Of a DNA stretch of 64,000 nucleotides, positions 43,263 to 51,493 are shown piece by piece. The translations under genes and the position numbers were made by a program. Numbering within the stretch: the stretch's first letter is position 1; every line of letters starts with the position of its first letter. The stretch is from contig NZ_QBUH01000001.1 of the NCBI RefSeq assembly GCF_003058195.1, positions 558,001-622,000 on the forward strand, written 5' to 3'. The notes under the pieces are model-generated. The model did not search any database and had not been told where the DNA came from. It saw nothing but the letters and a program-made list of their open reading frames with translations. Origin of the DNA: Elizabethkingia sp. YR214 (GTDB lineage: Bacteria; Bacteroidota; Bacteroidia; Flavobacteriales; Weeksellaceae).

Positions 43263-44537
43263 ATGGAGTTATATTATTCGTTTTCTGCACTCATAGTGCT
43301 GGCATCTATTTTTGCCTATATCAATTATAGATTTCTGAAGCTTCCCAGTACAATCGGGATTATGGTAATAGCCATTACGGTTTCTACATTTCTGGTATTA
43401 TTTGGAGAAAGTGTATTGCCTAAAACATTTGTAAGGCTAAACCGCCTGATGGATAGTATTGACTTTACAGAGGTATTGATGGGAGCAATGCTTAACTTTT
43501 TATTATTTGCCGGCGGGATTCATATTAATATCAATGACCTCAAAGAACAGTTTCGGCCGGTCTTTATATTTTCGACGATAGGTGTGGTAATCTCCACCTT
43601 TGTGGTAGGTTTTGGAGTTTATTATATTTTTCCGCTTGTAGGGGTACATATTCCTTTCCTTTATTGCCTTGTATTTGGAGCCTTGATTTCACCAACTGAT
43701 CCTGTAGCGGTGCTCAGCATTCTGAAGCAGGCAAAAGTATCTAAATCGCTCGAAACAAAGGTTGCCGGAGAATCATTGTTTAATGATGGTATGGCTGTCG
43801 TTGTCTTTACAGTGGTATTGCAGTTGGCGGTGGGTAAAGAAGTGGATCTTGGAATCGAGAATATATCTCTTTTATTACTTCATGAAGCCGGTGGCGGATT
43901 GTTACTCGGTGTTTTGTTAGGTTGGATTACTTCCCGATTGATGAGAGAGGTGGACGATTATATTATATCCGTACTGGTTACACTGTCCGTAGTAATGGGA
44001 GGTTATCTTATTGCACGACAACTACATATTTCAGGGCCATTAACGATGGTTGCCGCAGGTTTGTTCATGGGGAATTTCAATGTTAATTTCAAAATGAAAT
44101 CTGTTACCCAGGATTATCTTATTAAATTCTGGGAGCTGATAGATGAAATTCTGAATGCCGTTTTGTTCCTGTTTATAGGTTTTGAACTTTTAATGATAAA
44201 AGATCTTCAGAACTTTATCATTCCGGGTATTATTGCTATTGTAGTGGTATTACTGGCAAGAGTTATTTCTATATGGGGGCCGACTCAGTTTATGTCTTTC
44301 AGAAGTCGATTCAGCCCGCAAACGATTAAGGTTTTGATATGGGGAGGAATCCGGGGAGGTGTTTCTATCGCTTTGGCGATGTCTATTCCGAAGAATGAAT
44401 ATAGTACGGCTATTCTCAGTATCACTTACTTTGTTGTTGTATTTTCTATTATTGTTCAGGGCCTTACTATTGGTAAGGTGGCCAATCCTAAGAAGATTGC
44501 AAATGAAGAAAAAGAACAGGAGCATATTTCAGAATAA
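43263..44537 (+). CDS. CPA1-type Na+(K+)/H+ antiporter
   Basis: A 424-residue inner-membrane protein with about 12 hydrophobic segments. Family motifs are SPTDPVAVLSILKQ, the ion-binding pair in GESLFNDGMAVVVF (Asn-Asp of CPA1 exchangers) and WGGIRGGVSIALAMS near the C-terminus. It exchanges cytoplasmic sodium or potassium for protons; which ion is preferred is not readable. It starts 39 bases after hflX and is followed after six bases by the AlkD-like gene. The cytoplasmic tail is short, with no RCK regulatory domain. Confidence 0.93.
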   Translation: MELYYSFSALIVLASIFAYINYRFLKLPSTIGIMVIAITVSTFLVLFGESVLPKTFVRLNRLMDSIDFTEVLMGAMLNFLLFAGGIHININDLKEQFRPVFIFSTIGVVISTFVVGFGVYYIFPLVGVHIPFLYCLVFGALISPTDPVAVLSILKQAKVSKSLETKVAGESLFNDGMAVVVFTVVLQLAVGKEVDLGIENISLLLLHEAGGGLLLGVLLGWITSRLMREVDDYIISVLVTLSVVMGGYLIARQLHISGPLTMVAAGLFMGNFNVNFKMKSVTQDYLIKFWELIDEILNAVLFLFIGFELLMIKDLQNFIIPGIIAIVVVLLARVISIWGPTQFMSFRSRFSPQTIKVLIWGGIRGGVSIALAMSIPKNEYSTAILSITYFVVVFSIIVQGLTIGKVANPKKIANEEKEQEHISE

Positions 44538-44543
44538 TAATAT

Positions 44544-45275
44544 ATGAAAGGAAAAGCAGATCATATAGGACAACAGATAGAAGAAGCCCTTCAGATGCTC
44601 TCTACACGAGAAAGAGCTGTTCAGATGCCACGATATTTCAAAACCGGAAAAGGAGAGTACGGAGAAGGAGATATATTCTATGGTGTTTCTGTTCCGGATC
44701 AGCGAAGTGTAGCGAAAGAGTTTTATAAAGAAATTTCACTGAAAGAGCTTTCGGATGTGTTAAAGTCCGAAATACACGAAATGCGCTTAACAGCAATCTT
44801 TATGCTGGTGGCCAAATATGAAAAGGCAAAAAACAATACAGAAAAAAGACAGTTGGTAGATTTTTATCTCGATCATCTTGAATATGTGAACAACTGGGAT
44901 ATTGTAGATTCTTCTGCGCATAAAATATTGGGTGCCTATGCTTTCCACAACGGTGAGGAGGAAATTTTATACAAGCTTTCCTTTGATGAGGACTTGTGGA
45001 AGAAGAGGGTAGCGGTTATAGGATCGTACTGGTTTATAAAGAATAAGCATTATGAGTTGACACAAAAGCTAGTACTAAATAACCTGAAACATCCGCATGA
45101 TCTGATGCATAAAGCTAATGGTTGGATGCTTCGGGAAATTGGAAAGAAGGATGAAAGTGTAATGTTGGATTTCCTCAACAAGTACTATAAAGAAATGCCG
45201 AGAACAAGTCTTCGCTATGCTATTGAAAGATTAGATGAGGAGCTCAGACAAGATTATCTTAAGGGAAATATTTAG
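44544..45275 (+). CDS. DNA alkylation repair protein (AlkD family)
   Basis: A 243-residue protein built of HEAT-like helical repeats, the fold of the DNA glycosylases AlkC and AlkD, which remove alkylated purines. The catalytic-aspartate segment VNNWDIVDSSAHKILG matches the NWDxVD region of AlkD, and HKANGWMLREIGKKD is a further family motif. It probably acts on N3- and N7-alkylpurines. It follows the antiporter by six bases and overlaps the converging globin gene by four. Confidence 0.92.
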   Translation: MKGKADHIGQQIEEALQMLSTRERAVQMPRYFKTGKGEYGEGDIFYGVSVPDQRSVAKEFYKEISLKELSDVLKSEIHEMRLTAIFMLVAKYEKAKNNTEKRQLVDFYLDHLEYVNNWDIVDSSAHKILGAYAFHNGEEEILYKLSFDEDLWKKRVAVIGSYWFIKNKHYELTQKLVLNNLKHPHDLMHKANGWMLREIGKKDESVMLDFLNKYYKEMPRTSLRYAIERLDEELRQDYLKGNI

Positions 45276-45652
45276 AGCCTTCTGGCCATTTCCATTTTAT
45301 AAGCCATAAGATTCGCAATATTATTGGCTTTGTATATGGCTAAGTCTGCATTTTTTCCAGAGAAGTTTTCTTCTACTGTTTCTGTCCATAGCTTTATCCA
45401 GTGTTCAAAATGCTCTTTCTCAATAGCTTTTATTTCATTAATTGGGAAATGTACCCGCATTGGATTTCCTTTGTAAGTCATTTGACCAAAAAGAATAGAC
45501 TCCCAAAAGTCATACATCTTGGGTAAATGCTTGCTCCAGTCAACCTTGCCAATATCATTAAAGAATAAGCCTATCTTGTTGTCTGTCTGAATTTTCTGAT
45601 AGAATTTGTTTACCAATAATTCTATATCTACTCGGGTTTCCAGGTCATTCAT
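45272..45652 (-). CDS. Group III truncated haemoglobin
   Basis: A 126-residue 2-on-2 globin. It shows the early VDKFY-type helix (ELLVNKFYQKI), FFNDIGKVDWSKHLPKMYDFWESILF and HFEHWIKLWTETVEENF, the signature order of TrHb3, with the proximal His in the last segment. These globins bind O2, NO or sulfide in vivo with roles that are not well settled. The ATG at 45652 is chosen over an upstream start at 45688 because the predicted promoter (45668-45699) overlaps the longer N-terminus. Confidence 0.92.
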   Translation of the reverse strand: MNDLETRVDIELLVNKFYQKIQTDNKIGLFFNDIGKVDWSKHLPKMYDFWESILFGQMTYKGNPMRVHFPINEIKAIEKEHFEHWIKLWTETVEENFSGKNADLAIYKANNIANLMAYKMEMARRL

Positions 45653-45667
45653 TCCCACTATTTTTAT

Positions 45668-45699
45668 CAAAGGTACAATGAGAAGCAATGCTTTACAAA
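45668..45699 (-). promoter_or_regulatory. Two-box promoter of the truncated-globin gene
   Basis: On the minus strand: TTTG (45696-45699), a 20-bp spacer, then TACCTTTG (45668-45675). Both boxes are exact. It fixes the globin start at 45652, giving a leader of about ten bases. Confidence 0.75.
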
Positions 45700-45728
45700 A
45701 TTTTAAAGACTGATTAATTACATATCCT

Positions 45729-45736
45729 TAATTTTG
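45729..45736 (+). promoter_or_regulatory. -7 promoter box of the YkgJ-family gene
   Basis: TAATTTTG matches TAnnTTTG exactly, nine bases before the ATG at 45746. No exact -33 is seen. It is divergent from the globin promoter, with about 30 bases between the two. Confidence 0.5.
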
Positions 45737-45745
45737 TAGCTTATT

Positions 45746-46237
45746 ATGGATTTAAAATATTACGCCGAACAGGCTAAACTAAAACATAAAGAACACAAAA
45801 AGTTTCTGGATTCTCTTAAAAAGAAACCTCCTAAAAATCTGGATTATGCTGTACAGGAAACTCATGATGAGGTTTTCGAGGAAATTGACTGTCTGCAATG
45901 TGCTAATTGCTGTAAAACAACAGGGCCATTATTTACTGAAAAAGATATAGAACGGGTTTCGAAACATCTTCGTATGAAAGCTTCTGACTTTGAGGAGAAG
46001 TTTCTGAGAGTAGATGAAGATCAGGATAAGGTTTTACAGGCCTTGCCTTGCTTTTTTCTGATGAATGACAATAAGTGTTCTATTTATGAGGTAAGGCCTA
46101 AAGCTTGCCGCGAATATCCACATACAGACCGAAAAAAAATTTACCAGATTAATAATCTTACATTAAAGAACACGATTATATGTCCTGCAGCATATACCTT
46201 CGTAGAGAAAATTAGAAAAAATTTGGAAAAAAAGTAA
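45746..46237 (+). CDS. YkgJ-family cysteine-cluster protein
   Basis: A 163-residue cytoplasmic protein of the zinc- or iron-chelating CxxCxxCC class. The first cluster is CLQCANCC, the second includes CFFL, CSIYEVRPKACREYP and a later ICPAAY, giving about eight cysteines that could hold a metal or Fe-S cluster. Its enzymatic role is unknown; related proteins occur in methyltransferase and flagellin-modification contexts. It is a single gene divergent from the truncated globin. Confidence 0.9.
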   Translation: MDLKYYAEQAKLKHKEHKKFLDSLKKKPPKNLDYAVQETHDEVFEEIDCLQCANCCKTTGPLFTEKDIERVSKHLRMKASDFEEKFLRVDEDQDKVLQALPCFFLMNDNKCSIYEVRPKACREYPHTDRKKIYQINNLTLKNTIICPAAYTFVEKIRKNLEKK

Positions 46238-46363
46238 ACGTATTCCCAATGAATATTAAATAATGTCAAAGTGCGTTAAAGTTTTATAATGTAAACAATT
46301 TCAAATAGATAATGATCGTTTTAAGAGTGAACACTAAAATTTAATTTTTAAAAACGAAACATT

Positions 46364-46645
46364 ATGAAAAGGTTATTTTTCTCAGCCATTTTACTGGCTT
46401 TAGGTACAGGTGCTACATTTGCTCAGTCAACAACTCAGGACACTACTAAGAAAACTACTACAACGACAACAGAAGTAGCAACAACACCTTCTACAAGTAC
46501 AACAACTACGACTCCGACGACAACTACCTCAACAGAAATGAGTACTTCTACTAACGTGAATACGGATGATAAGAAGCAACCGGCTACGAATGATCAGAAG
46601 GCAACTCATGAAAAAAAGAAGAAAAAGGAAAAGAAAATTGAATAA
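46364..46645 (+). CDS. Thr-rich, Lys-tailed secreted protein
   Basis: A 93-residue low-complexity protein with a clear signal peptide (about 1-20, ending TFAQ). The mature part is mostly Thr and Ser with some Pro, then Asp/Gln, and finally a run of Lys/Glu (KKKKKEKKIE). The many Thr residues could be O-glycosylation targets, because Bacteroidota modify D-S/T-hydrophobic sites in exported proteins, but few such sequons are obvious. No family is recognised. It is followed by a bidirectional terminator. Confidence 0.7.
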   Translation: MKRLFFSAILLALGTGATFAQSTTQDTTKKTTTTTTEVATTPSTSTTTTTPTTTTSTEMSTSTNVNTDDKKQPATNDQKATHEKKKKKEKKIE

Positions 46646-46680
46646 TCCAAAACTTCACTATTTAGTTTTTCTTCAAAATA

Positions 46681-46707
46681 AAAAGGATGGTTCAAAACCA
46701 TCCTTTT
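46681..46707. terminator. Bidirectional terminator between the Thr-rich gene and gdhA
   Basis: AAAAGGATGGTT (46681-46692) pairs with AACCATCCTTTT (46696-46707), with A and T runs outside. It serves both converging genes. Confidence 0.85.
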
Positions 46708-46734
46708 TATTTCTTCATATTTTACTTTTTGTTT

Positions 46735-48099
46735 CTATACAACACCTTGCGCAAGCATAGCTTCTGCTACTTTTACGAATCCGGCAATGTTAGCACCTTT
46801 TACATAGTTTACATAGCCATCCTCATCTTTACCATAGTCTCTACAAGCTTTGTGAATACCAATCATAATTTCTTTAAGACGAGCATCTACTTCTTCAGAA
46901 GACCAGTTAAGACGTAGAGAGTTCTGCGTCATTTCAAGACCAGAAGTTGCAACACCACCAGCATTGGATGCTTTGCCAGGAGAGAACAATACTTTGTTAT
47001 CCAGGAAGTAGTTAATAGCATCTAAAGTAGAAGGCATATTTGCTGCTTCGGTTACACAAATACATCCATTAGCTACTAATAACTTAGCATCTTCAAGATC
47101 TAATTCATTCTGCGTTGCGGAAGGAATAGCAACATCACATTTTACCTCCCAAGGTCTCTTGCCTGCAACAAACGTTGCAGAAGGATATTTCTTAGCATAA
47201 TCTTCAGCTCTGTTGTTTCCAGAAGCACGAAGTTCTAATAGATAATCGATCTTATCTCCAGAGATTCCTTCCGGATCATAGATGTATCCGTCCGGACCAG
47301 AAAGAGTAATAGCTTTACCTCCTAGCTGATCAATTTTTTTAATTACACCCCATGCTACATTTCCAAATCCGGAAACAGCAAAAGTTTTACCGCTGATGCT
47401 TTCACCAATGGTTTTTAGCATCTGCTCGCAGAAGTATACCACACCATATCCTGTAGCTTCAGGACGGATAAGTGAACCTCCATATGCAAGTCCTTTTCCG
47501 GTAAGTACACCGGTAAATTCGTTTCTTATTTTTTTGTATTGACCAAATAGGTAACCGATTTCTCTTGCACCAACACCAATATCTCCAGCAGGAACGTCAG
47601 TGTCTGGTCCAATGTGCTTACAAAGCTCTGTCATAAAAGCCTGGCAGAAACGCATGATTTCATTGTCAGATTTTCCGCTTGGGTCGAAATCTGCACCACC
47701 TTTTCCTCCACCCATTGGTAGAGTTGTTAAGCTGTTTTTGAATACTTGTTCAAATGCTAAGAACTTTAGTACACTTAGGTTAACTGTGGGGTGGAAACGT
47801 AACCCTCCTTTATATGGTCCGATTGCAGAATTCATCTGAATTCTGAAACCTCTGTTTACCTGAATTTCTCCTTTATCATCAAACCATGGAACACGGAAAA
47901 TAATTACTCTTTCTGGTTCAGCCATTCTTTCTAATAGCTTGAATCCTTTGTACTGATCTTTTGAAAGAATGAACGGAATCACCGTTACGGCTACTTCGCG
48001 TACGGCTTGGATAAACTCTGGTTCATTAGGGTTTTTGGCTTCAATATAAGCCATAAAGCGGTCAATTTCCTGTTGTACTTCTGCACTAAATTGTTCCAT
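46735..48099 (-). CDS. gdhA: Glutamate dehydrogenase, hexameric NADP-type
   Basis: A 454-residue cytoplasmic enzyme that interconverts 2-oxoglutarate plus ammonia and glutamate. The catalytic segment LPMGGGKGGADFDPSGKS with the active-site Lys, and the glycine-rich dinucleotide loop SGFGNVAWG, match the hexameric bacterial class of about 450 residues. NADP rather than NAD use is inferred from overall similarity to GdhA and is less certain. It is a single gene with its own two-box promoter. Confidence 0.95.
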   Translation of the reverse strand: MEQFSAEVQQEIDRFMAYIEAKNPNEPEFIQAVREVAVTVIPFILSKDQYKGFKLLERMAEPERVIIFRVPWFDDKGEIQVNRGFRIQMNSAIGPYKGGLRFHPTVNLSVLKFLAFEQVFKNSLTTLPMGGGKGGADFDPSGKSDNEIMRFCQAFMTELCKHIGPDTDVPAGDIGVGAREIGYLFGQYKKIRNEFTGVLTGKGLAYGGSLIRPEATGYGVVYFCEQMLKTIGESISGKTFAVSGFGNVAWGVIKKIDQLGGKAITLSGPDGYIYDPEGISGDKIDYLLELRASGNNRAEDYAKKYPSATFVAGKRPWEVKCDVAIPSATQNELDLEDAKLLVANGCICVTEAANMPSTLDAINYFLDNKVLFSPGKASNAGGVATSGLEMTQNSLRLNWSSEEVDARLKEIMIGIHKACRDYGKDEDGYVNYVKGANIAGFVKVAEAMLAQGVV

Positions 48100-48121
48100 T
48101 AGAATTTGATTTTTGTCCGAA

Positions 48122-48151
48122 CAAAGTTAAAATTTTTCCCATATCTACCAA
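48122..48151 (-). promoter_or_regulatory. Two-box promoter of gdhA
   Basis: On the minus strand: TTG (48149-48151), a 19-bp spacer, then TAACTTTG (48122-48129), exact at -7. The leader is about 18 bases. Confidence 0.72.
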
Positions 48152-48284
48152 GGAATATTTTGAATTTCAGTAAAATTTAAAAAAAATACGGGTTTGTTTT
48201 AAAAATTTTACAATTTACTTTTGTTTGTTAGAAAGTTTCATTCTTTATTCATTAAATAATATAATATTAAGAAATTGTTAATTC

Positions 48285-49394
48285 TCAGCTTGGGTAATAT
48301 TGTCTCCCGGAAGAGGCTTTAATGTGCCCCAAAAGTTCCAGATCTAATATTATGGGTAAAATTTTATACACAGGAAGAGATACTTTTTCGGCAATTTCAT
48401 CCGGATTTATGTTAGGACAATCTATAATAGCAGATAGAGTCAGTTGTTGCTCCGATGTAAGGCTTGCAGGAATCTCTTTTTTATGAAATAAAGAGAGTTG
48501 TTCCACAGGCTTGGCAGCAAGGCCTAGATAGTCAATTGTATCGGATATGGAAACGATGATTCTTGCCTTGTTTTGCGAAATCAAAAGATTGCATCCCTGG
48601 CTGTATTTATCTTCAATAGGCCCTGGAAGAGCAAGGACTTCACGGTTATATATATTGGCATAATTAGCAGTGCTTACAGAACCTCCACCATAAGCCGTTT
48701 CTGTTATGATTGTGGCGGGGGATATGCCGGCAATAATTCTGTTTCTCTGGATAAAACTTTCTCTTATCGGTGGCTGTAATGAATTAAATTCAGTGAAAAG
48801 ACAACCATTATGCTCCAGAATTTTATCAGCTAATTTTCTGTTTTTAGTAGGATACAGCATATGAAAACCATGTGCTAATACTGCGACAGTGGGAATGTTA
48901 TTTTTTAAAGATTCTTCATGCGTACAAGTGTCTGTTCCTATAGCAAGCCCACTCACTGTTTGGAGATTGTTATTTCTTAGAGAATACAGAAATTCGGTAA
49001 TAAACTCTTTTCCATACTTCGAACATTTTCTTGTGCCAACTATGCTAATATTTGTCCTGTATTGATTAAATTTTCCTTTCTGATAGAGTATTGCTGGTGT
49101 ATCATCGCAATGGTGTAATAATTCTGGGAAATTTCCCTGATGAGAAAGTAAAATCTGAATGTTATTCTTATAGCAAAACTCTAGTTCTCTTTCGGCAAAT
49201 TGTAAATGAGAATCTTTCCCAATCTCTTCCGCTATTTTGTTCCCAATACCATATAATTTGATCAGCTCATGTTTGTGTAGATTCCATGCTCTTTGGGCAG
49301 AGCCTGCTGTACCAACTATTTTCTTGAAGTATAAATCCCCGATCTGTGGGCAGTGTCTTAGCGCTATGGAATAAAGATGCTCTTCGGAAAACAT
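48285..49394 (-). CDS. dprA: DNA-processing protein DprA
   Basis: A 369-residue protein that loads RecA on incoming single-stranded DNA during natural transformation. The Rossmann-like core has ISIVGTRKCSKYG, TVSGLAIGTDTCTHE and GGGSVSTANYANIYNREVLALPGP. A SAM-like helical region precedes it and a winged-helix domain (ADTVSL-like, residues about 315-365) ends the protein. Together with the ComM-like gene at 51494 it suggests at least the recombination part of a competence system. No ComEC-type uptake gene is present here. Confidence 0.94.
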   Translation of the reverse strand: MFSEEHLYSIALRHCPQIGDLYFKKIVGTAGSAQRAWNLHKHELIKLYGIGNKIAEEIGKDSHLQFAERELEFCYKNNIQILLSHQGNFPELLHHCDDTPAILYQKGKFNQYRTNISIVGTRKCSKYGKEFITEFLYSLRNNNLQTVSGLAIGTDTCTHEESLKNNIPTVAVLAHGFHMLYPTKNRKLADKILEHNGCLFTEFNSLQPPIRESFIQRNRIIAGISPATIITETAYGGGSVSTANYANIYNREVLALPGPIEDKYSQGCNLLISQNKARIIVSISDTIDYLGLAAKPVEQLSLFHKKEIPASLTSEQQLTLSAIIDCPNINPDEIAEKVSLPVYKILPIILDLELLGHIKASSGRQYYPS

Positions 49395-49431
49395 TTAAAA
49401 TATATTTCCTTAAAAATAAGAAAATTATTAA

Positions 49432-50199
49432 TTATTTTCCTCTTATTTCATCTAAAAAATCCCAAACATTCTCTTTTTTTCTGTAAGGAAGTTCTCTGAA
49501 ATCTTCCGGGTTTTCCTGTATATATTTCTGCCAAAGTATATCATCTTTCTCATTATAATACTCAGGATATTCCCAAATAAATTTTTTTCTTTTTTCTCCC
49601 TTATCTTTATAAATGAAGGCCATAATAATACCTATAACAGCCCCGGATAAATGGGATTGCCAGGATATCCTGCTGGGCTCATTTAGAGTGAAGAGAAGTT
49701 CCTCAGGAATCATTCCCCATATCATACTTCCATAATAAAGAGCCACTATAAGCGATACTGTTAATAATTTTAGGTTCCATCGTATAACACCACTGGCGAA
49801 AAGGAAGAATGCAAGTACATATATAACACCACTAGCGCCAATAATACAAGAGGTATAGGTCTGGTGGTCGAACAAATTAACAGACGGTGTCATCCATACA
49901 GCTAAACCGGAAAATAACCAGCCATACAGCATAACTCTATCTGCTACGGATCCGTAAAACTGGTATAGTAACGAGCTTAATACAACCAAGGGTAATGAGT
50001 TGCCAAGTATATGTTCCCAACTGCCATGTAAAAAAGGTGAAAAGAAAATACCTTTAAGCCCAGAAGGAACTAATGGTATAATAGCACCATCACAACCTTC
50101 GATCAGTCCAAGGTTCTGTACGAGAAATCCTAACCATATTGCGGCTAAAAAAAGTAAAGGCATAATAATGGCCTTTGGATGTATAACTCCTTTGAACAT
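49432..50199 (-). CDS. Rhomboid-family intramembrane serine protease
   Basis: A 255-residue membrane protein with six predicted helices and a charged cytoplasmic tail of about 60 residues. The catalytic serine is Ser123 in IIGASGVIY (GxSG) and the partner histidine is His183 in WQSHLSGAVIG. The loop HGSWEHILGNSLPL matches the conserved rhomboid helix-2 region. Substrates are unknown. It lies 37 bases upstream of dprA on the same strand, so the two may be cotranscribed. Confidence 0.92.
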   Translation of the reverse strand: MFKGVIHPKAIIMPLLFLAAIWLGFLVQNLGLIEGCDGAIIPLVPSGLKGIFFSPFLHGSWEHILGNSLPLVVLSSLLYQFYGSVADRVMLYGWLFSGLAVWMTPSVNLFDHQTYTSCIIGASGVIYVLAFFLFASGVIRWNLKLLTVSLIVALYYGSMIWGMIPEELLFTLNEPSRISWQSHLSGAVIGIIMAFIYKDKGEKRKKFIWEYPEYYNEKDDILWQKYIQENPEDFRELPYRKKENVWDFLDEIRGK

Positions 50200-50332
50200 A
50201 ACTAGAAAGTGCGCAAAAGTTTTGCCATACTATTTACGATTTATTTTTGGCATCTTTTGACATAAAATGAGTATTTATTCGTTTTTAAATAGTCATAGAA
50301 GTGACAAAATTTCTTTTTTTATAAAGAAGTTG

Positions 50333-50340
50333 TATTTTTG
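50333..50340 (+). promoter_or_regulatory. -7 promoter box of the DUF3078 gene
   Basis: TATTTTTG matches TAnnTTTG exactly, 26 bases before the ATG at 50367. No clear -33 element. Confidence 0.5.
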
Positions 50341-50366
50341 AACGAATTTTAAAAAGATTGGAAAAA

Positions 50367-51488
50367 ATGAATAGGGTTTTAATAGGTACGTTGTTCTTTT
50401 TTGCAATGCTGGTTTCTGCTCAGCATGCAAAAACAAAAGCTGTTATCGATTCTATTAATCAGGCTAAATGGAAAGAAAACAGTGTAAACGTAGACAGTCT
50501 TTCTAATTTCAGCATGGTGAAAATTCCAAGAATAAAAATAGATACTATTATTATTCAGCAGCCCGCAGTTATAGCTGCACTAACAGAGCCTATACCAGTT
50601 ACACCTTATCAGATTATGAGATCCCCAAGTCTTAGAAGATGGTACGTATATGGGCAGAATAATGTTTTGTTTAACCAGGCAGCCTTCTCTAACTGGAATG
50701 CAGGGGGGAATAATAGTGTAGGAATAAATGCTAAGGTAAATTACAGCCTGATTTATAAAAAAGGGAGGCATTTTCTGGACAATAATTTTCAATTAGGCTA
50801 CGGGTTGGTATCTTCTCAAGGGCAATCGTCGAGAAAGACAGATGACTATATCAATATTATGTCCAACTATGGTTATGATCTTAGAAAGAATTATTATCTG
50901 TCTGCAGGTATACAGTTTCTTTCTCAGTTTTCTCCGGGATATAATTATTCTACGACACCGGAACCTGTTTATAATGACAGGATATCGAAGTTTATGGCTC
51001 CGGGATATCTGAATATAGGTCTCGGTATCTCTTACAACCCGAAAGAGAATTTTCAGGTGATATTTCGTCCGGCAACAGGAAGGTTTACTTTTGTATTGGA
51101 TCCGAAACTTCAGGTAGCTGGTAATTATGGTTTGGAAAGAAATGGCCAAAGTGTAAGAACGGAGTTTGGTGCATTAGCCAATATTATGTACAAAATCCAG
51201 ATTATGAAGGATTTTAGCTTTACCAATCAGCTAAATCTTTTCTCCAGTTATACAAGCCACCCGGAACGGGTTGATATCTCTTATACAGGTGTAGTTAATA
51301 TTAAATTCAATAAATTTATTTCTACTATTATATCTGTTGATTTGCTGTATGATCATGACCAGATTCAAAAACTACAGCTAAAGCAGACTTTAGGAGTAGG
51401 TATTTCTTATAATCTTGGTTTGCAAGCGGAGGACAGGCCCGATGGTAAAAAATTTATCAAACCTTTTGGTACAGGAGTAAGAGGGTAG
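50367..51488 (+). CDS. DUF3078 outer-membrane-type protein
   Basis: A 373-residue exported protein with a signal peptide (about 1-18, LVSAQ). The body contains the DUF3078 hallmarks WYVYGQNNVLFNQAAFSNWNAGGNNS and FQLGYGLVSSQGQ, followed by alternating strands ending near a Phe/Gly-rich C-terminus. A beta-barrel in the outer membrane is inferred; the function of DUF3078 is unknown. The ATG at 50367 is preferred over the TTG at 50358, as it starts the signal peptide cleanly. It converges on the ComM-like gene. Confidence 0.85.
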   Translation: MNRVLIGTLFFFAMLVSAQHAKTKAVIDSINQAKWKENSVNVDSLSNFSMVKIPRIKIDTIIIQQPAVIAALTEPIPVTPYQIMRSPSLRRWYVYGQNNVLFNQAAFSNWNAGGNNSVGINAKVNYSLIYKKGRHFLDNNFQLGYGLVSSQGQSSRKTDDYINIMSNYGYDLRKNYYLSAGIQFLSQFSPGYNYSTTPEPVYNDRISKFMAPGYLNIGLGISYNPKENFQVIFRPATGRFTFVLDPKLQVAGNYGLERNGQSVRTEFGALANIMYKIQIMKDFSFTNQLNLFSSYTSHPERVDISYTGVVNIKFNKFISTIISVDLLYDHDQIQKLQLKQTLGVGISYNLGLQAEDRPDGKKFIKPFGTGVRG

Positions 51489-51493
51489 TAGCT

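Noticed and set aside
45653-45688. Upstream start for the truncated globin
   Set aside because: An exact two-box promoter occupies 45668-45699, so the transcript should begin after this start.
46440-46560. Simple-sequence repeat or CRISPR-like array in the Thr-rich gene
   Set aside because: The repetition is of Thr codons (ACA/ACT/ACG) without fixed unit length or spacers; it is coding low complexity.
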